In this document: one piece after another, positions 25,918-34,864 of the stretch
How positions within the stretch are numbered: position 1 is the stretch's first letter
Layout of the letters: each line of letters starts with the position of its first letter
Assembly: GCF_900103325.1 (NCBI RefSeq)
Contig: NZ_FMXM01000027.1
Coordinates: forward strand, 23,330-87,329
Reading direction: 5' to 3'
Length of the DNA: 64,000 bases
Origin: Mesorhizobium qingshengii
GTDB taxonomy: Bacteria > Pseudomonadota > Alphaproteobacteria > Rhizobiales > Rhizobiaceae
The notes under the pieces: generated by a model
Databases searched by the model: none
Told to the model about the DNA's origin: nothing
Seen by the model: only the letters and a program-made list of their open reading frames with translations
Translations under genes and position numbers: made by a program

Positions 25918-27387
25918 ATGATGAACGGCAGATCAGGTTCGGCGCCGACGATCGTGCTCTTCCGGCGCGACCTGCGCGTGGGCGATAACGCCGCGCTCGC
26001 GGCAGCGGTCGACCTCGGGTCGGTCTTGGCGCTCTACATTCTCGATGAGGAGAACGAGAATGTCAGGCCGATGGGTGCGGCAAGCCGCTGGTGGCTGCAC
26101 CATTCACTGGATGCGCTTGGCCAGAAGCTGCACGCTTCCGGCGCAAGACTTATTTTCACGCGGGGCCGAACACGCGATGTGGTCGCCAGGGCCATCGCGG
26201 CGAGCGGGGCCAAGCGTGTGCACTGGAACCGCCGCTACGAGCCGGCCGAGGCGGCAGTGGACGCGGCCCTGAAAACCGACCTTCGCGAAGCCGGCCTGGT
26301 TGTGCAAAGCTTCGATGGCGCGCTGCTCCACGAACCGTCCCTGCTCAAGACAGGCTCGGGCGGCTACTACAAGGTCTACACGCCGTTTTGGAAGGCGCTG
26401 AACGGCGGGGTCGATCGACGCGACCCGATCGATGCCCCAAGGTCGATCAAGGGTTGGAACGGCAAGTTTGACAGCCTGTCACTGGACGATCTCGCCCTGC
26501 TCCCTAAAAAGCCTGACTGGGCGGGCGGACTTGCCGGCCGATGGACCCCCGGCGAAGACGGCGCTCGGCAAAGACTGCAGGCATTCGAAAAAGAAGATCT
26601 GCCCGACTACGAGCACCAGCGCGATATGCCTGCCCTTCAGGGCACCTCGCGCCTCTCGCCACATCTTGCTTTCGGCGAGATCACGCCTTTTCAGATATTC
26701 GCCGCGCTGCACCAGTCGCACGAGGCAGGAGCAGCGAAGTTCCGAAAGGAGGTCGCCTGGCGGGAATTCTCCTACCATCTCCTGTTCCACAATCGCGATC
26801 TGCGCGAGCGCAGCTTCCGTCCGGAGTTCGAGGTCTTCTCGTGGCGGCACGACGCACGGGCCCTCGAGGCCTGGCAAGACGGGAGGACCGGTTACCCGAT
26901 CGTCGATGCCGGCATGCGCGAACTTTGGCAGACCGGATGGATGCACAACCGCGTGCGCATGATCGCCGCCTCATTCCTCATCAAGGATCTGATGCTTGAC
27001 TGGCGCGACGGCGAGAAGTGGTTCTGGGACACACTGGTAGACGCGGACCCGGCGAACAATCCCGCGAGCTGGCAGTGGGTGGCCGGCTCGGGAGCCGACG
27101 CCGCGCCCTACTTCCGTATTTTCAATCCCGTCCTTCAGGGCGAGAAATTCGACCCGCATGGCGACTACGTGCGCCGCTACGTGCCCGAAATTGCCGCGCT
27201 GCCAGACCGCTACCTCCATCGGCCATGGGATGCACCCAAGGCCTTGCTGGAAGAAAAGCAAATCGAGCTGGGCAGGGACTATCCGAAACCAATCGTCGAT
27301 CACGGCGCTGCCCGGGACCGGGCGCTGGCCGCCTACCATTCCGTCAGGGGCAAGGCCGACACCAACGAAAACAGGGAGCCTTCATGA
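25918..27387 (+). CDS. phrB: Deoxyribodipyrimidine photolyase (CPD photolyase, class I)
   Basis: A 489-residue light-dependent repair enzyme that splits cyclobutane pyrimidine dimers. The N-terminal antenna domain (IVLFRRDLRVGDNAALAAA) is followed by the FAD domain: TSRLSPHLAFGEIT, WREFSYHLLFHN, and the signature GYPIVDAGMRELWQTGWMHNR, then NPASWQWVAGSGADAAPYFRIF. The Trp residues needed for electron transfer appear conserved. ATG 25918 is followed at once by a second ATG; either may serve. It is translationally coupled to the next gene (ATGA overlap). RpoE control is inferred from the promoter at 25475 and matches the phrA case in Rhodobacter sphaeroides. Confidence 0.95.
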   Translation: MMNGRSGSAPTIVLFRRDLRVGDNAALAAAVDLGSVLALYILDEENENVRPMGAASRWWLHHSLDALGQKLHASGARLIFTRGRTRDVVARAIAASGAKRVHWNRRYEPAEAAVDAALKTDLREAGLVVQSFDGALLHEPSLLKTGSGGYYKVYTPFWKALNGGVDRRDPIDAPRSIKGWNGKFDSLSLDDLALLPKKPDWAGGLAGRWTPGEDGARQRLQAFEKEDLPDYEHQRDMPALQGTSRLSPHLAFGEITPFQIFAALHQSHEAGAAKFRKEVAWREFSYHLLFHNRDLRERSFRPEFEVFSWRHDARALEAWQDGRTGYPIVDAGMRELWQTGWMHNRVRMIAASFLIKDLMLDWRDGEKWFWDTLVDADPANNPASWQWVAGSGADAAPYFRIFNPVLQGEKFDPHGDYVRRYVPEIAALPDRYLHRPWDAPKALLEEKQIELGRDYPKPIVDHGAARDRALAAYHSVRGKADTNENREPS

Positions 27388-27794
27388 CCCGCTATCTCGT
27401 CGCTTATGTTTCCAGCCTCCTCATATTCCTGGCTATCGATGCGATCTGGTTGACGACGATGTCGCAGCGCCTCTATCGTCGATATCTCGGCGACATTTTG
27501 GTGGAAACATTCAGCCCTGTTCCGGCCGCTCTTTTCTACCTGATCTACGTCGCCGGCATCATCATCTTCGCAACGGCACCCGCCTTTTCGACCGGCAGGT
27601 GGACCACGGCTGCCATCTATGGCGCGCTCTACGGGTTTTTCGCCTACGCCACCTACGACCTGACCAACCAGGCAACCATACGCGGCTGGCCCTTTGCAAT
27701 CACGATCGCTGACATGTGCTGGGGTTCGCTGCTCAGTGCCACGACGGCGGTGCTGGGCTTTCTTGTCACCCGCTATTTCTTGCGCGGTGCCTGA
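27384..27794 (+). CDS. DUF2177 family membrane protein
   Basis: A 136-residue protein with four hydrophobic segments (YLVAYVSSLLIFLAIDAIWL first). Conserved features of the family include AIDAIWL near the start and AIYGALYGFFAYATYDLTNQAT in the third segment. Its ATG overlaps the photolyase stop. Function unknown, but the operon suggests a part in the membrane response to singlet oxygen. Its 3' end overlaps the convergent gene by 29 bases. Confidence 0.88.
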   Translation: MTRYLVAYVSSLLIFLAIDAIWLTTMSQRLYRRYLGDILVETFSPVPAALFYLIYVAGIIIFATAPAFSTGRWTTAAIYGALYGFFAYATYDLTNQATIRGWPFAITIADMCWGSLLSATTAVLGFLVTRYFLRGA

Positions 27795-28365
27795 CGTCGC
27801 GTTTTTCCGACGCAGCGACAACGCCGGAGAGCAGAAGGCCGATGAACACGATCAGCGTCGCGGCACTCAACGCATTGAGCCCGACCATCGCGGCATTGTC
27901 AGCGGCACTATAGGCAGCCAGCGGCAGGCCGTAGAAACGGTCGGGAATGAAGTATGCGCCGGCGGCAAGCGTTATGACCGCGAGGCCGGCCGCACGCTCA
28001 GACGGCCTGAACAAAGCCGCGCCTATCAGTGCGCAGGGAATGAGAAATATCTCCACTCCCGAGCCTGTCCCGAAGGCTTTGGTGCTGACGATTCCGTTGG
28101 CGATACCCGTCATCGGCAGCATGAGGCGCCCAATCATCGAGTGACGCCTTGCGACAGCCGGAACCGCCAGGAAGAAAGGGGTCGACAGGAAGGTGAGAAA
28201 GGACGGCGCGATCTTGTCCGCGCCAACGACAGCCCAGAGATAGAGCGGATAGAAAGGCTGATTCCACGCAACGACGATTGCAATCCAGTTGGCGGCAACG
28301 GTCAGCGGATCGCTGTGCGCGGCATAGGCGTTCAACCAGCGCCACAGGCGTGCGAGGCTTTTCAT
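27766..28365 (-). CDS. Membrane protein of unknown function, last gene of the rpoE operon
   Basis: A 199-residue protein with about six hydrophobic segments (PLTVAANWIAIVVAWNQPFY, PFFLAVPAVARRH, LIPCALIGAALF). ATG 28365 is 5 bases after the cyclopropane synthase stop, so it is in the same transcript; upstream in-frame ATGs lie inside that gene. I do not recognise the family. As a co-transcribed partner of lipid-modifying enzymes it may act on membrane lipids or their transport. Confidence 0.75.
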   Translation of the reverse strand: MKSLARLWRWLNAYAAHSDPLTVAANWIAIVVAWNQPFYPLYLWAVVGADKIAPSFLTFLSTPFFLAVPAVARRHSMIGRLMLPMTGIANGIVSTKAFGTGSGVEIFLIPCALIGAALFRPSERAAGLAVITLAAGAYFIPDRFYGLPLAAYSAADNAAMVGLNALSAATLIVFIGLLLSGVVAASEKRDVRHRARNSG

Positions 28366-28369
28366 CGGT

Positions 28370-29404
28370 TTAGCGTGCTGGTCGCAGCAGATAATGGCTG
28401 ACGCCCCATTCCTCACCGCCCGCATGGCCGAACAGGCCCTCGGTCGCGAGATAGAACAACCGCCAGCGCCGCCGCCACAGCCCTGCATCACCGCCGTAAA
28501 CCTTGCCCAGGATGCGGTCGATCTTCTCGCGGTTGGCATCGAACCGCTCAAGCCAGTGACGCGCGGTCCGCGCGTAGTGTCTGCCGCTCCAGCGCCATTC
28601 ACGCTCGATCGAGAAACAATCGGCGAAGTGGGCCATCAGGCCATGGCTCGGCATGATCCCACCGGTGAAGAAATGTTGCGCAATCCAGTCGGCGTCGCTG
28701 CGATGGTCAAAGCGATAGGGGCTATGTCGATGGCTGAAGACATGGACGAACAGCCTGCCTTCGGGTTCGAGCCAGGTCCTGACGCGGGCAAGCAGCTCGC
28801 GCCAGTTGGACATATGCTCGAACATCTCGACCGACACCACGCGGTCGAAACTTGCATCCGGCACGAACTCATTGATGTCGGCGGTGATCACTTCGATGTT
28901 TCGCAGGCCGCGCGCTGCCGCCTCGGACCGGATATGCAGGCGCTGCGGTGACGAATTCGATACCGCCACGATGCGTGCGGAGGGAAAGCGCTCTGCCATG
29001 AACAGCGTCAGCGAACCCCAGCCGCAACCCAGTTCAAGAATGGATTGTCCGTCTTGAAGTGCGGCATGCTCGACGGTTTGCGCAAGGGCAGCCGCTTCCG
29101 CTTCGGCCAGCGTTTCACCGCCGGTGTCGTAAAGGCAGCAGGAATATTTTCGACGAGGTCCGAGCGTCAGAGCGAAGAAATCGGGCGGCAGCTCGTAATG
29201 CTGCTCGTTGGCTGCAGAGGTGTGCTCCGCGATGGCGTGACTTGCCATGTTCCGTGCAAAGCGCATTTCATCGACCAATGGCGCTGTCGCCAGGCGCCGT
29301 CGTGTCCTGCCAACAAGAACGTCGATGGCATAACGAGTGGCGGAATCCGGCAGCGGCGCGCGCTCGACGGCGCGAATTGCGGACCCGATCAGGCTCACGT
29401 TCAT
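28370..29404 (-). CDS. cfa: Cyclopropane-fatty-acyl-phospholipid synthase
   Basis: A 344-residue enzyme that adds a methylene group from SAM to double bonds of membrane phospholipids. Motifs: HYELPPDFFALTLGPRRKYS (bicarbonate/lipid site region), SAM loop ILELGCGWGSLTLFMAERFP, VSVEMFEHM, and near the end YLATEGLFGH. Its ATG overlaps the stop of the DUF1295 gene by 4 bases. In R. sphaeroides a Cfa enzyme belongs to the same ChrR-RpoE regulon, where it helps modify membranes under singlet oxygen. Confidence 0.92.
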   Translation of the reverse strand: MNVSLIGSAIRAVERAPLPDSATRYAIDVLVGRTRRRLATAPLVDEMRFARNMASHAIAEHTSAANEQHYELPPDFFALTLGPRRKYSCCLYDTGGETLAEAEAAALAQTVEHAALQDGQSILELGCGWGSLTLFMAERFPSARIVAVSNSSPQRLHIRSEAAARGLRNIEVITADINEFVPDASFDRVVSVEMFEHMSNWRELLARVRTWLEPEGRLFVHVFSHRHSPYRFDHRSDADWIAQHFFTGGIMPSHGLMAHFADCFSIEREWRWSGRHYARTARHWLERFDANREKIDRILGKVYGGDAGLWRRRWRLFYLATEGLFGHAGGEEWGVSHYLLRPAR

Positions 29405-30225
29405 CTCCCCTGGTTGAGGGCGGCGGCCCTTGGCAATCCCGGCCAGAACGCGTTGACGCGTGCCTGGTAGTGACGAAATTGCTCGCCCCGCGAGCGAAGC
29501 ATATGGGCCTCCAGCGGCGGAATGCCCGATACATGGACGAGCAGCCAATACATCAGGACAGGCCCTCCTAACGCCACCCATCCCCACGGATAGACGCCTG
29601 TGGTATCGATCGCGATGACCGCGTAGGCGAGCCATCCCAGCCATTCAAAGAAGTAGTTGGGATGTCGTGACAGTCCCCAAAGGCCCGCATCGCAGACCTT
29701 GCCCGTGTTGGCAGGATCAGCCCGGAAGGCCGTCAGTTGCCGGTCGGCTATCGCCTCTCCACCCACCGCCACCAGCATAAGCACGATACCAGCCCAGTCA
29801 TTGGAGCCTAGCGCCGGGCCGGGATTGTGGGCAGCCGCCATGATCGACAGCACGAGCAGGAAGGCGGCTGCGGCCTGGATCTGCAGGAACCAGAACAGCC
29901 TGGCGCGGAAGTCGGCGCCCCACTCATGTTTGAGCTGGCTGTAGCGCGGATCGTCCTGGCCGCCGCCGGCGGTCCTCATGGCGATGTGGAAGCCGAGCCT
30001 GAGCGACCAGGCAAGCGCAAGACCCGCCACCAGCCACTGTCGTGGGAGTATTTCGTTGTCGGCATAAGTGAGCAACGCCGCAATGGCGCCGAAGAGGCCG
30101 ACGGAAAAAGACCAGATCGCATCGATCCATCCTGACCTGCCGCTACGGACTGCCACCAGGTACGCCACCGCCATCGTCGCCGACAGGCCGACGGCAATTA
30201 TCAACAGGGCGAAAACGATGCTCAT
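29401..30225 (-). CDS. DUF1295 family membrane protein (steroid-5-alpha-reductase-like)
   Basis: A 274-residue protein with about seven membrane segments. The C-terminal part has the DUF1295/ICMT-like signature LWGLSRHPNYFFEWLGWLAYAV and GIPPLEAHMLRSRGEQFRHYQ, which in relatives binds NADPH or SAM. ATG 30225 is preferred over TTG 30228. It sits between chrR and cfa in one operon, suggesting it acts on lipids, perhaps as a reductase. No activity is established for the bacterial family. Confidence 0.88.
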   Translation of the reverse strand: MSIVFALLIIAVGLSATMAVAYLVAVRSGRSGWIDAIWSFSVGLFGAIAALLTYADNEILPRQWLVAGLALAWSLRLGFHIAMRTAGGGQDDPRYSQLKHEWGADFRARLFWFLQIQAAAAFLLVLSIMAAAHNPGPALGSNDWAGIVLMLVAVGGEAIADRQLTAFRADPANTGKVCDAGLWGLSRHPNYFFEWLGWLAYAVIAIDTTGVYPWGWVALGGPVLMYWLLVHVSGIPPLEAHMLRSRGEQFRHYQARVNAFWPGLPRAAALNQGR

Positions 30226-30234
30226 CAAAGGCGC

Positions 30235-30888
30235 TCAGCCGCCGATGAAAGGCTGGACCAGGCGTCCAAAGAAGCCGCGAAGCCGCATACGACCTTCGAG
30301 CGCGGCAAGGCATATGCATTCCCCCGTCTCGTCAACGACCGGCTGGTGCTGGATCTCGTCGTCGGCCTCATCCAGGTCTCCGGGCCCGTAACGGCCACGC
30401 GCATCGTAAAACGAGCCCTTCAAGACCTGGGTGTATTCGCAGCCGGAATGCGTATGCTCCGGCAGCCTGCGACCCGCTGCTACCTTCAACAGCATGACAT
30501 TTGCACTGGCATCTTCGGGGATGGTCACGCGGCTCCAGCGCACTCCGGGTCCGATCCAGCGCCACGGGCCGATGCCGCACCCGTCCAACGCCTCGGGCAG
30601 ACGGATGCCGACATCGGCACGCGTCGGCCTTGAGCGCTGCGCTGCCTCACCGCCGCTATCGCTATCCACCTCGATCCTCGCCATCAGGCGGTCCAGGGCG
30701 TCCTCGCCCATCTCTTCCGGCTCGATTCCATTCAGCAGGGCGCCGCCCACTGCTTCGAACTCGGAAATCCGCGCGGCGCAAGCCGTGCAGCCGCCGACAT
30801 GCACGGCCACGACGATGCGCGGTCCGCTCTCCAGCGAGCCGCTTGCGAAGCGGAACAACGTCTCGTCGCTCGGATGATGCTTCATCAT
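30235..30888 (-). CDS. chrR: ChrR-type zinc anti-sigma factor
   Basis: A 217-residue anti-sigma factor with two metal sites. The N-terminal ZAS domain has His5, then H30-x3-C34-x2-C37 (VHVGGCTAC), the spacing known from R. sphaeroides ChrR. The C-terminal cupin shows PEHTHSGCEYTQVLKGSF with His and Glu ligands and a late EIQHQ His. It holds the sigma factor inactive until singlet oxygen triggers release. Its start overlaps the rpoE stop (ATGA), so both are made together. Confidence 0.93.
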   Translation of the reverse strand: MMKHHPSDETLFRFASGSLESGPRIVVAVHVGGCTACAARISEFEAVGGALLNGIEPEEMGEDALDRLMARIEVDSDSGGEAAQRSRPTRADVGIRLPEALDGCGIGPWRWIGPGVRWSRVTIPEDASANVMLLKVAAGRRLPEHTHSGCEYTQVLKGSFYDARGRYGPGDLDEADDEIQHQPVVDETGECICLAALEGRMRLRGFFGRLVQPFIGG

Positions 30889-31466
30889 TTGAGGTCGTCC
30901 AGGATGAGGCGCAGACGGCCGAGGGCCAGCCGAACGCGCGATTTTACAGTGCCGAGCGGGATACCGAGCTCGCCCGCGATCTCCGATTGGGGTTTGTCGC
31001 CGAAGAAGGACAGCCGCAGGATCTGGGCTTGTTCGCTGGATAACAGGGCGATCGCCGAACGCACGCGCTCTTCGCGCTCTGCCGTCATTACCGCCGCTTC
31101 CCCCGAAACCGGACCATCCACCTCATCTGAAGGATCGAAGGCCCTGGCTACAGTCGCGGGGCGGCTTTCCCGGCGCAGCCGGTCGATCCGCACGTTGCGG
31201 GCGATCGTGAATATCCAGGTCGAGACTCCCGCTCGCCGCGGATCAAAGTAGGAGGCCTTCTTCCAGACCAGAAGCATGGTTTCCTGAGCAACATCCTCGG
31301 CCGCCGAAGCCGTCATCCCGGATCGCATCATAAAGGCCTTCAATCGCGGCGCGTAGAAACCGAAGAGCGCGGCGAAGGCCGCGCGATCCCGCCCTTTGGC
31401 GACCGCGGAAATCAGGCGTATCGCCTCCTCCGGAGATAGGGTCCCTTCATCCGCGCGCATGGTCAT
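30885..31466 (-). CDS. rpoE: ECF sigma factor RpoE (ChrR-associated)
   Basis: A 193-residue group IV sigma factor. Region 2: FYAPRLKAFMMRSGMTASAAE, then AQETMLLVWKKASYF and TWIFTIARNVRIDRLRRE. Region 4: LSSEQAQILRLSFFG and PQSEIAGELGIPLGTVKSRV. The frame is open to 31580, but the promoter at 31547-31576 puts transcription start near 31541, so ATG 31466 (or 31460) must be used. It leads the five-gene operon and should recognise its own promoter and those at 31605 and 25475. Confidence 0.93.
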   Translation of the reverse strand: MTMRADEGTLSPEEAIRLISAVAKGRDRAAFAALFGFYAPRLKAFMMRSGMTASAAEDVAQETMLLVWKKASYFDPRRAGVSTWIFTIARNVRIDRLRRESRPATVARAFDPSDEVDGPVSGEAAVMTAEREERVRSAIALLSSEQAQILRLSFFGDKPQSEIAGELGIPLGTVKSRVRLALGRLRLILDDLK

Positions 31467-31546
31467 CGCCAATCCGATCTTCGTGGAATCGAAGGCCAGC
31501 GAAACCGTATCAGCAATGAACCAATTTCCCGATGCATTCATGGACC

Positions 31547-31576
31547 CTGTTACGCGCGGCCACGACGTTCGGATCA
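31547..31576 (-). promoter_or_regulatory. Auto-regulated RpoE promoter of the rpoE-chrR operon
   Basis: On the minus strand, TGATCC (31576-31571), 18 bases, TAACAG (31552-31547). The expected start near 31541 leaves a leader of about 75 bases. Confidence 0.7.
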
Positions 31577-31604
31577 CCAACCGTGCGGTAATCCGCCAGG
31601 ACTG

Positions 31605-31634
31605 TGATCCACACTGCGCGCAGCCGCGTACAAG
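31605..31634 (+). promoter_or_regulatory. RpoE promoter of the FAD oxidoreductase-DUF1365 operon
   Basis: TGATCC (31605-31610), 18 bases, TACAAG (31629-31634). It is divergent from the rpoE promoter, the two -35 elements lying only 28 bases apart. Confidence 0.68.
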
Positions 31635-31677
31635 TTGAAGTTAGGGGAGGAGCGCCGCCCCTTCCACTCGAAACTGG

Positions 31678-33036
31678 ATGGCGCGTATCATGGCAGGCGG
31701 CACGCACTTGGTCACGGATCAGCGCAAGGATATAGCGGTCGTCGGCAGCGGCATCTCCGGACTGTCAGCCGCATGGCTGCTTTCGGAACGCCACAACGTA
31801 TCCCTGTTCGAGGCAGGTTCCCGCCTCGGTGGCCACAGCAACACAGTCGAGGCCAGCGGCATCCAGGTCGACACCGGTTTCATTGTCTACAATGAAGTTA
31901 CCTACCCTAATCTGACGGCCCTGTTTGCCCATATTGGCGTGCGCAGCAAGCCGTCCGAGATGTCGTTCTCGGTTTCGCTGGACGGTGGACGCCTGGAGTA
32001 TTCCGGGACCGGGTTGGGCGGGCTGCTGGCCCAGCCAGGCAATGTCGGACGCCCTCGGTTCTGGCGCATGCTTCGGGAGCTGCTCCGGTTCTATCGCGAG
32101 GCACCTTACGATATCTCCCGTATTGGCGAGTGCAGCCTCGCCGAATATCTCGATGCCAAGGGTTATGGAGCCGCATTCCGTGAGGACCATCTCTATCCTA
32201 TGGCGGCGGCGATTTGGTCGACCCCGGCGGCGGAGGTTGGCAACTACCCGGCCGCAGCCTTCATCCGGTTCTGCAAAAATCATGGCTTGCTCAAGCTGGC
32301 GGGCCGGCCGATGTGGCGGACCGTCGATGGCGGAAGCCGCAAGTATGTGGAGCGCCTTGCCGAGCTCTTCACCGGGCGGATATTCCTCGGACGTGGCGTC
32401 CGGTCCATTGCACGGCACTCGGGAGCGGCATGGCTCACGGATGCCGAGGGCGTCGAGCACCGCTTCGATCAAGTCGTTGTCGCAACCCACGCCAACCAGG
32501 CACTGCGCCTGCTGGCCGACGCGAGCGACGAGGAAGAACAACTGCTGGGCAGTTTCGGCTACAGCCGCAACGAGGCCGTGCTGCATTCCGATCCGCGCCT
32601 CATGCCGCGCAGAAAACGCGCCTGGTCGAGCTGGAACTACCTTGCCGAGACGCAAGGTGAAACCCGCAAGTTGTCCGTGACGTACTGGATGAACAGGTTA
32701 CAGTCCCTGCCGGACCGACAGCCGCTGTTTGTGACGCTCAACCCTGCCGTGGAGCCTGAGGCCCGGACTGTGAGACATCGCGAAATCTACGAGCATCCGG
32801 CATTCGACGCAGCCGCAATGCGGGCGCAACGGGCGCTTTGGTCGCTGCAAGGGGTCCGCAACACCTGGTTCTGCGGGGCCTATTTCGGCGCCGGCTTCCA
32901 CGAGGACGGGCTGCAGTCCGGCCTTGCCGTAGCCGAGGCGCTGGGGGGTGTGCGTCGCCCTTGGGACGTGCCGGATGAATCGGGCCGGATCCACATTTCG
33001 ACCGCGGTCAAGCGGCCCCACCTCGTGGCTGCCTGA
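31678..33036 (+). CDS. FAD-dependent amine-oxidase-like oxidoreductase
   Basis: A 452-residue flavoprotein. The dinucleotide fold IAVVGSGISGLSAAWLLSE is followed by LFEAGSRLGGHSNTVE and VDTGFIVYNEVTYPNL, typical of the NAD(P)-binding amine oxidase/phytoene desaturase-like group often found beside cfa and DUF1365 genes. The C-terminal FAD segment is FCGAYFGAGFHEDGLQSGL. ATG 31690 is an alternative start. Probably acts on a lipid substrate together with the DUF1365 protein, whose ATG overlaps this stop. Regulated by RpoE through the promoter at 31605. Confidence 0.9.
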   Translation: MARIMAGGTHLVTDQRKDIAVVGSGISGLSAAWLLSERHNVSLFEAGSRLGGHSNTVEASGIQVDTGFIVYNEVTYPNLTALFAHIGVRSKPSEMSFSVSLDGGRLEYSGTGLGGLLAQPGNVGRPRFWRMLRELLRFYREAPYDISRIGECSLAEYLDAKGYGAAFREDHLYPMAAAIWSTPAAEVGNYPAAAFIRFCKNHGLLKLAGRPMWRTVDGGSRKYVERLAELFTGRIFLGRGVRSIARHSGAAWLTDAEGVEHRFDQVVVATHANQALRLLADASDEEEQLLGSFGYSRNEAVLHSDPRLMPRRKRAWSSWNYLAETQGETRKLSVTYWMNRLQSLPDRQPLFVTLNPAVEPEARTVRHREIYEHPAFDAAAMRAQRALWSLQGVRNTWFCGAYFGAGFHEDGLQSGLAVAEALGGVRRPWDVPDESGRIHISTAVKRPHLVAA

Positions 33037-33848
33037 TGCCGGAACCGCAATCAGCTCTGTACGCAGGCAAGGTCATGCACCAGCGGCTGAAGCCGCGTCG
33101 GCACAGGCTATCCTATCGCATGTTCCTTTTGCTGCTCGACCTCGACGAGATCGACGCTCTTGGCACGAGGCTGCGGCTGTTTTCGCGCAACCGGTTCAAC
33201 TTTTTTGGCTTCGTTGACCGCGATCACGGCGACAGCTCGGATGGATCGCTTCGTGCCTATGTCGAACGGCAGCTGAACGCCTCGGGGATCGAGGCGGATG
33301 GCGGGCCGATCCGGCTTTTGTCGATGCCGAGGATGCTCGGATATGCCTTCAATCCGCTGAGCGTTTATTTCTGCCATCGTCGGCAGGGCGATCTCACCGC
33401 CATCCTTTACGAAGTCAGCAACACTTTCGGCCAGCGTCACAGCTACTTGATCCCCGTCGCTGACAGCGGGCGGGAGGGTTTGATCGAGCAGCACTGCGAC
33501 AAACACTTCTATGTGTCACCGTTCATCGCCATGGGCATGCACTATCGCTTCCGGGTCGGTCCACCAGGCAACGAAGTGTCGATTCACATTACTGCCAGCG
33601 ATGACCAAGGACCACTCATCGTCGCCAGTTTCTCCGGCAAGCGGCGTCCGCTCACCGACACTACGCTGGCGCGCGCCTTCCTCGCCTATCCGCTGCTGAC
33701 AATAAAAGTCATCGCCGCCATCCATTGGGAGGCACTCCTTTTATGGGCAAAGGGTATGCGGTTCTACGCGCGCCCGGACCCGCCGCGCGAGCCAGTGACT
33801 CATGTTTCCGTGGAGCGGCATTCCCAGAGGGAAATCGAGCCGTCATAG
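33036..33848 (+). CDS. DUF1365 family protein
   Basis: A 270-residue cytoplasmic or membrane-associated protein. Typical motifs: YAGKVMHQRLKPRRHRLSYR at the start, MPRMLGYAFNPLSVYFCH, YEVSNTFGQRHSYL and KHFYVSPFIAMGMHYRFRV. The family regularly neighbours cyclopropane synthases and the FAD oxidoreductase, as here, and belongs to ChrR-RpoE regulons. Its reaction is unknown; furan fatty acid formation from methylated or cyclopropane lipids has been linked to such gene sets. Last gene of its operon. Confidence 0.92.
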   Translation: MPEPQSALYAGKVMHQRLKPRRHRLSYRMFLLLLDLDEIDALGTRLRLFSRNRFNFFGFVDRDHGDSSDGSLRAYVERQLNASGIEADGGPIRLLSMPRMLGYAFNPLSVYFCHRRQGDLTAILYEVSNTFGQRHSYLIPVADSGREGLIEQHCDKHFYVSPFIAMGMHYRFRVGPPGNEVSIHITASDDQGPLIVASFSGKRRPLTDTTLARAFLAYPLLTIKVIAAIHWEALLLWAKGMRFYARPDPPREPVTHVSVERHSQREIEPS

Positions 33849-34572
33849 CCATTTAGTTGAACATGATTGTTGCCGGAGCGCAGACTTTCTGCCGCGTGGA
33901 GTTCCTGCAGGTCGGTAAGAGAGAGGCTCCTGCATTTGCGATGAAGTGTTCGCGGTAGGGCGCCAGGCGTTTACACACTCGAGATCAAAGGCTCCAACGG
34001 CATATCCCTCGAGCCGCCTGTTCGCCTTGTCGCGGCGGAGGATGTCCCCTGCTGGAAGGCGCCACCACGGACGAGCCGTCGAGCCAGGAATATCGGGGCT
34101 TTCTTCCTGCTACGGCGCGCCCTCGACATGGCGAGCGGAAGCAATCTCGCGCTTGCTGCCTCTGGCAAGGGGAACGAGGATTTCTTTGGCCAAGCCATCG
34201 TCGGCCTGGAAAACATCACCGGGGATAGGGCTGCCATGGCGTCAAACAACTGAGGACGTGCCCAGGATACGATCGTTGCGCAGACAGGTTAGTGGGTTCG
34301 GTAACCTTGTCCGCTTTGCGCCTCATTTGGCCATTGAGGGTGCAATGAGCCCTGCCGAAAGCTGTCGTCGATGATTTGCGCTTGTATTGGCAATCAGCAA
34401 CCGCGCCGGCGAATCGACAGCGTGAAACCGGGCAGGCGACAGCCAGTTCTGTTTCGAGCCGTGGCCAAGGTCGGACGTCATCCCGACCAACGCAACCTGA
34501 CGAAATCCTACTTGGAACGCCGCAGCCGAGCGCGAGTTGTACGAGCGCAATCCGTTCATTGGAGGACATCTT
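33849..34572. other. Gene-poor stretch with one coding-like fragment
   Basis: From 33945 to 34253 one plus frame reads protein-like (YTLEIKGSNGISLEPPVRL, LALAASGKGNEDFFGQAI, LENITGDRAAMASNN) but its only ATG, at 34128, would give 41 residues. It may be the tail of a lost gene. No family was recognised. Confidence 0.35.
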
Positions 34573-34864
34573 ATGGCAAAGCGTCGAGAGCAAGAAACAG
34601 ACCTCACACCCGCCGAGGCGACAGATCGCCGGTTCGGCTTCGGTGACAAATGACAAGGGAAAAATTGCCGAGCTCTGGGAGAAAACTGACGCGGCATGGT
34701 GGGACAATGCCGACGACCCTGAAATCCGGCTGATAACGGTGACACCGGACGAAGGCGAATTGTGGGACAGCCCAGGACTTGTCGTCGCAACCGCAACGAT
34801 GGTGTTCGCGGCTGTCACCGGCGCCAAGCCGAATGTGGTCGACAATGCAGAGGTCAATCTCTGA
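34573..34864 (+). pseudogene. General-stress-protein-26-like (PNPOx-fold) gene, C-terminal remnant
   Basis: The last ~75 residues (SVTNDKGKIAELWEKTDAAWWD, DDPEIRLITVTPDEGELWDSP) match the C-terminal half of FMN-binding stress proteins of the pyridoxamine-phosphate-oxidase fold. A good start (GGAGG at 34561-34565, ATG 34573) begins MAKRREQETDLTPAEA in a different frame that stops after 26 residues. So the gene has lost its N-terminal FMN-binding half and its frame. The ORF can be read through from farther upstream, but that sequence is not family-like. Confidence 0.6.
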
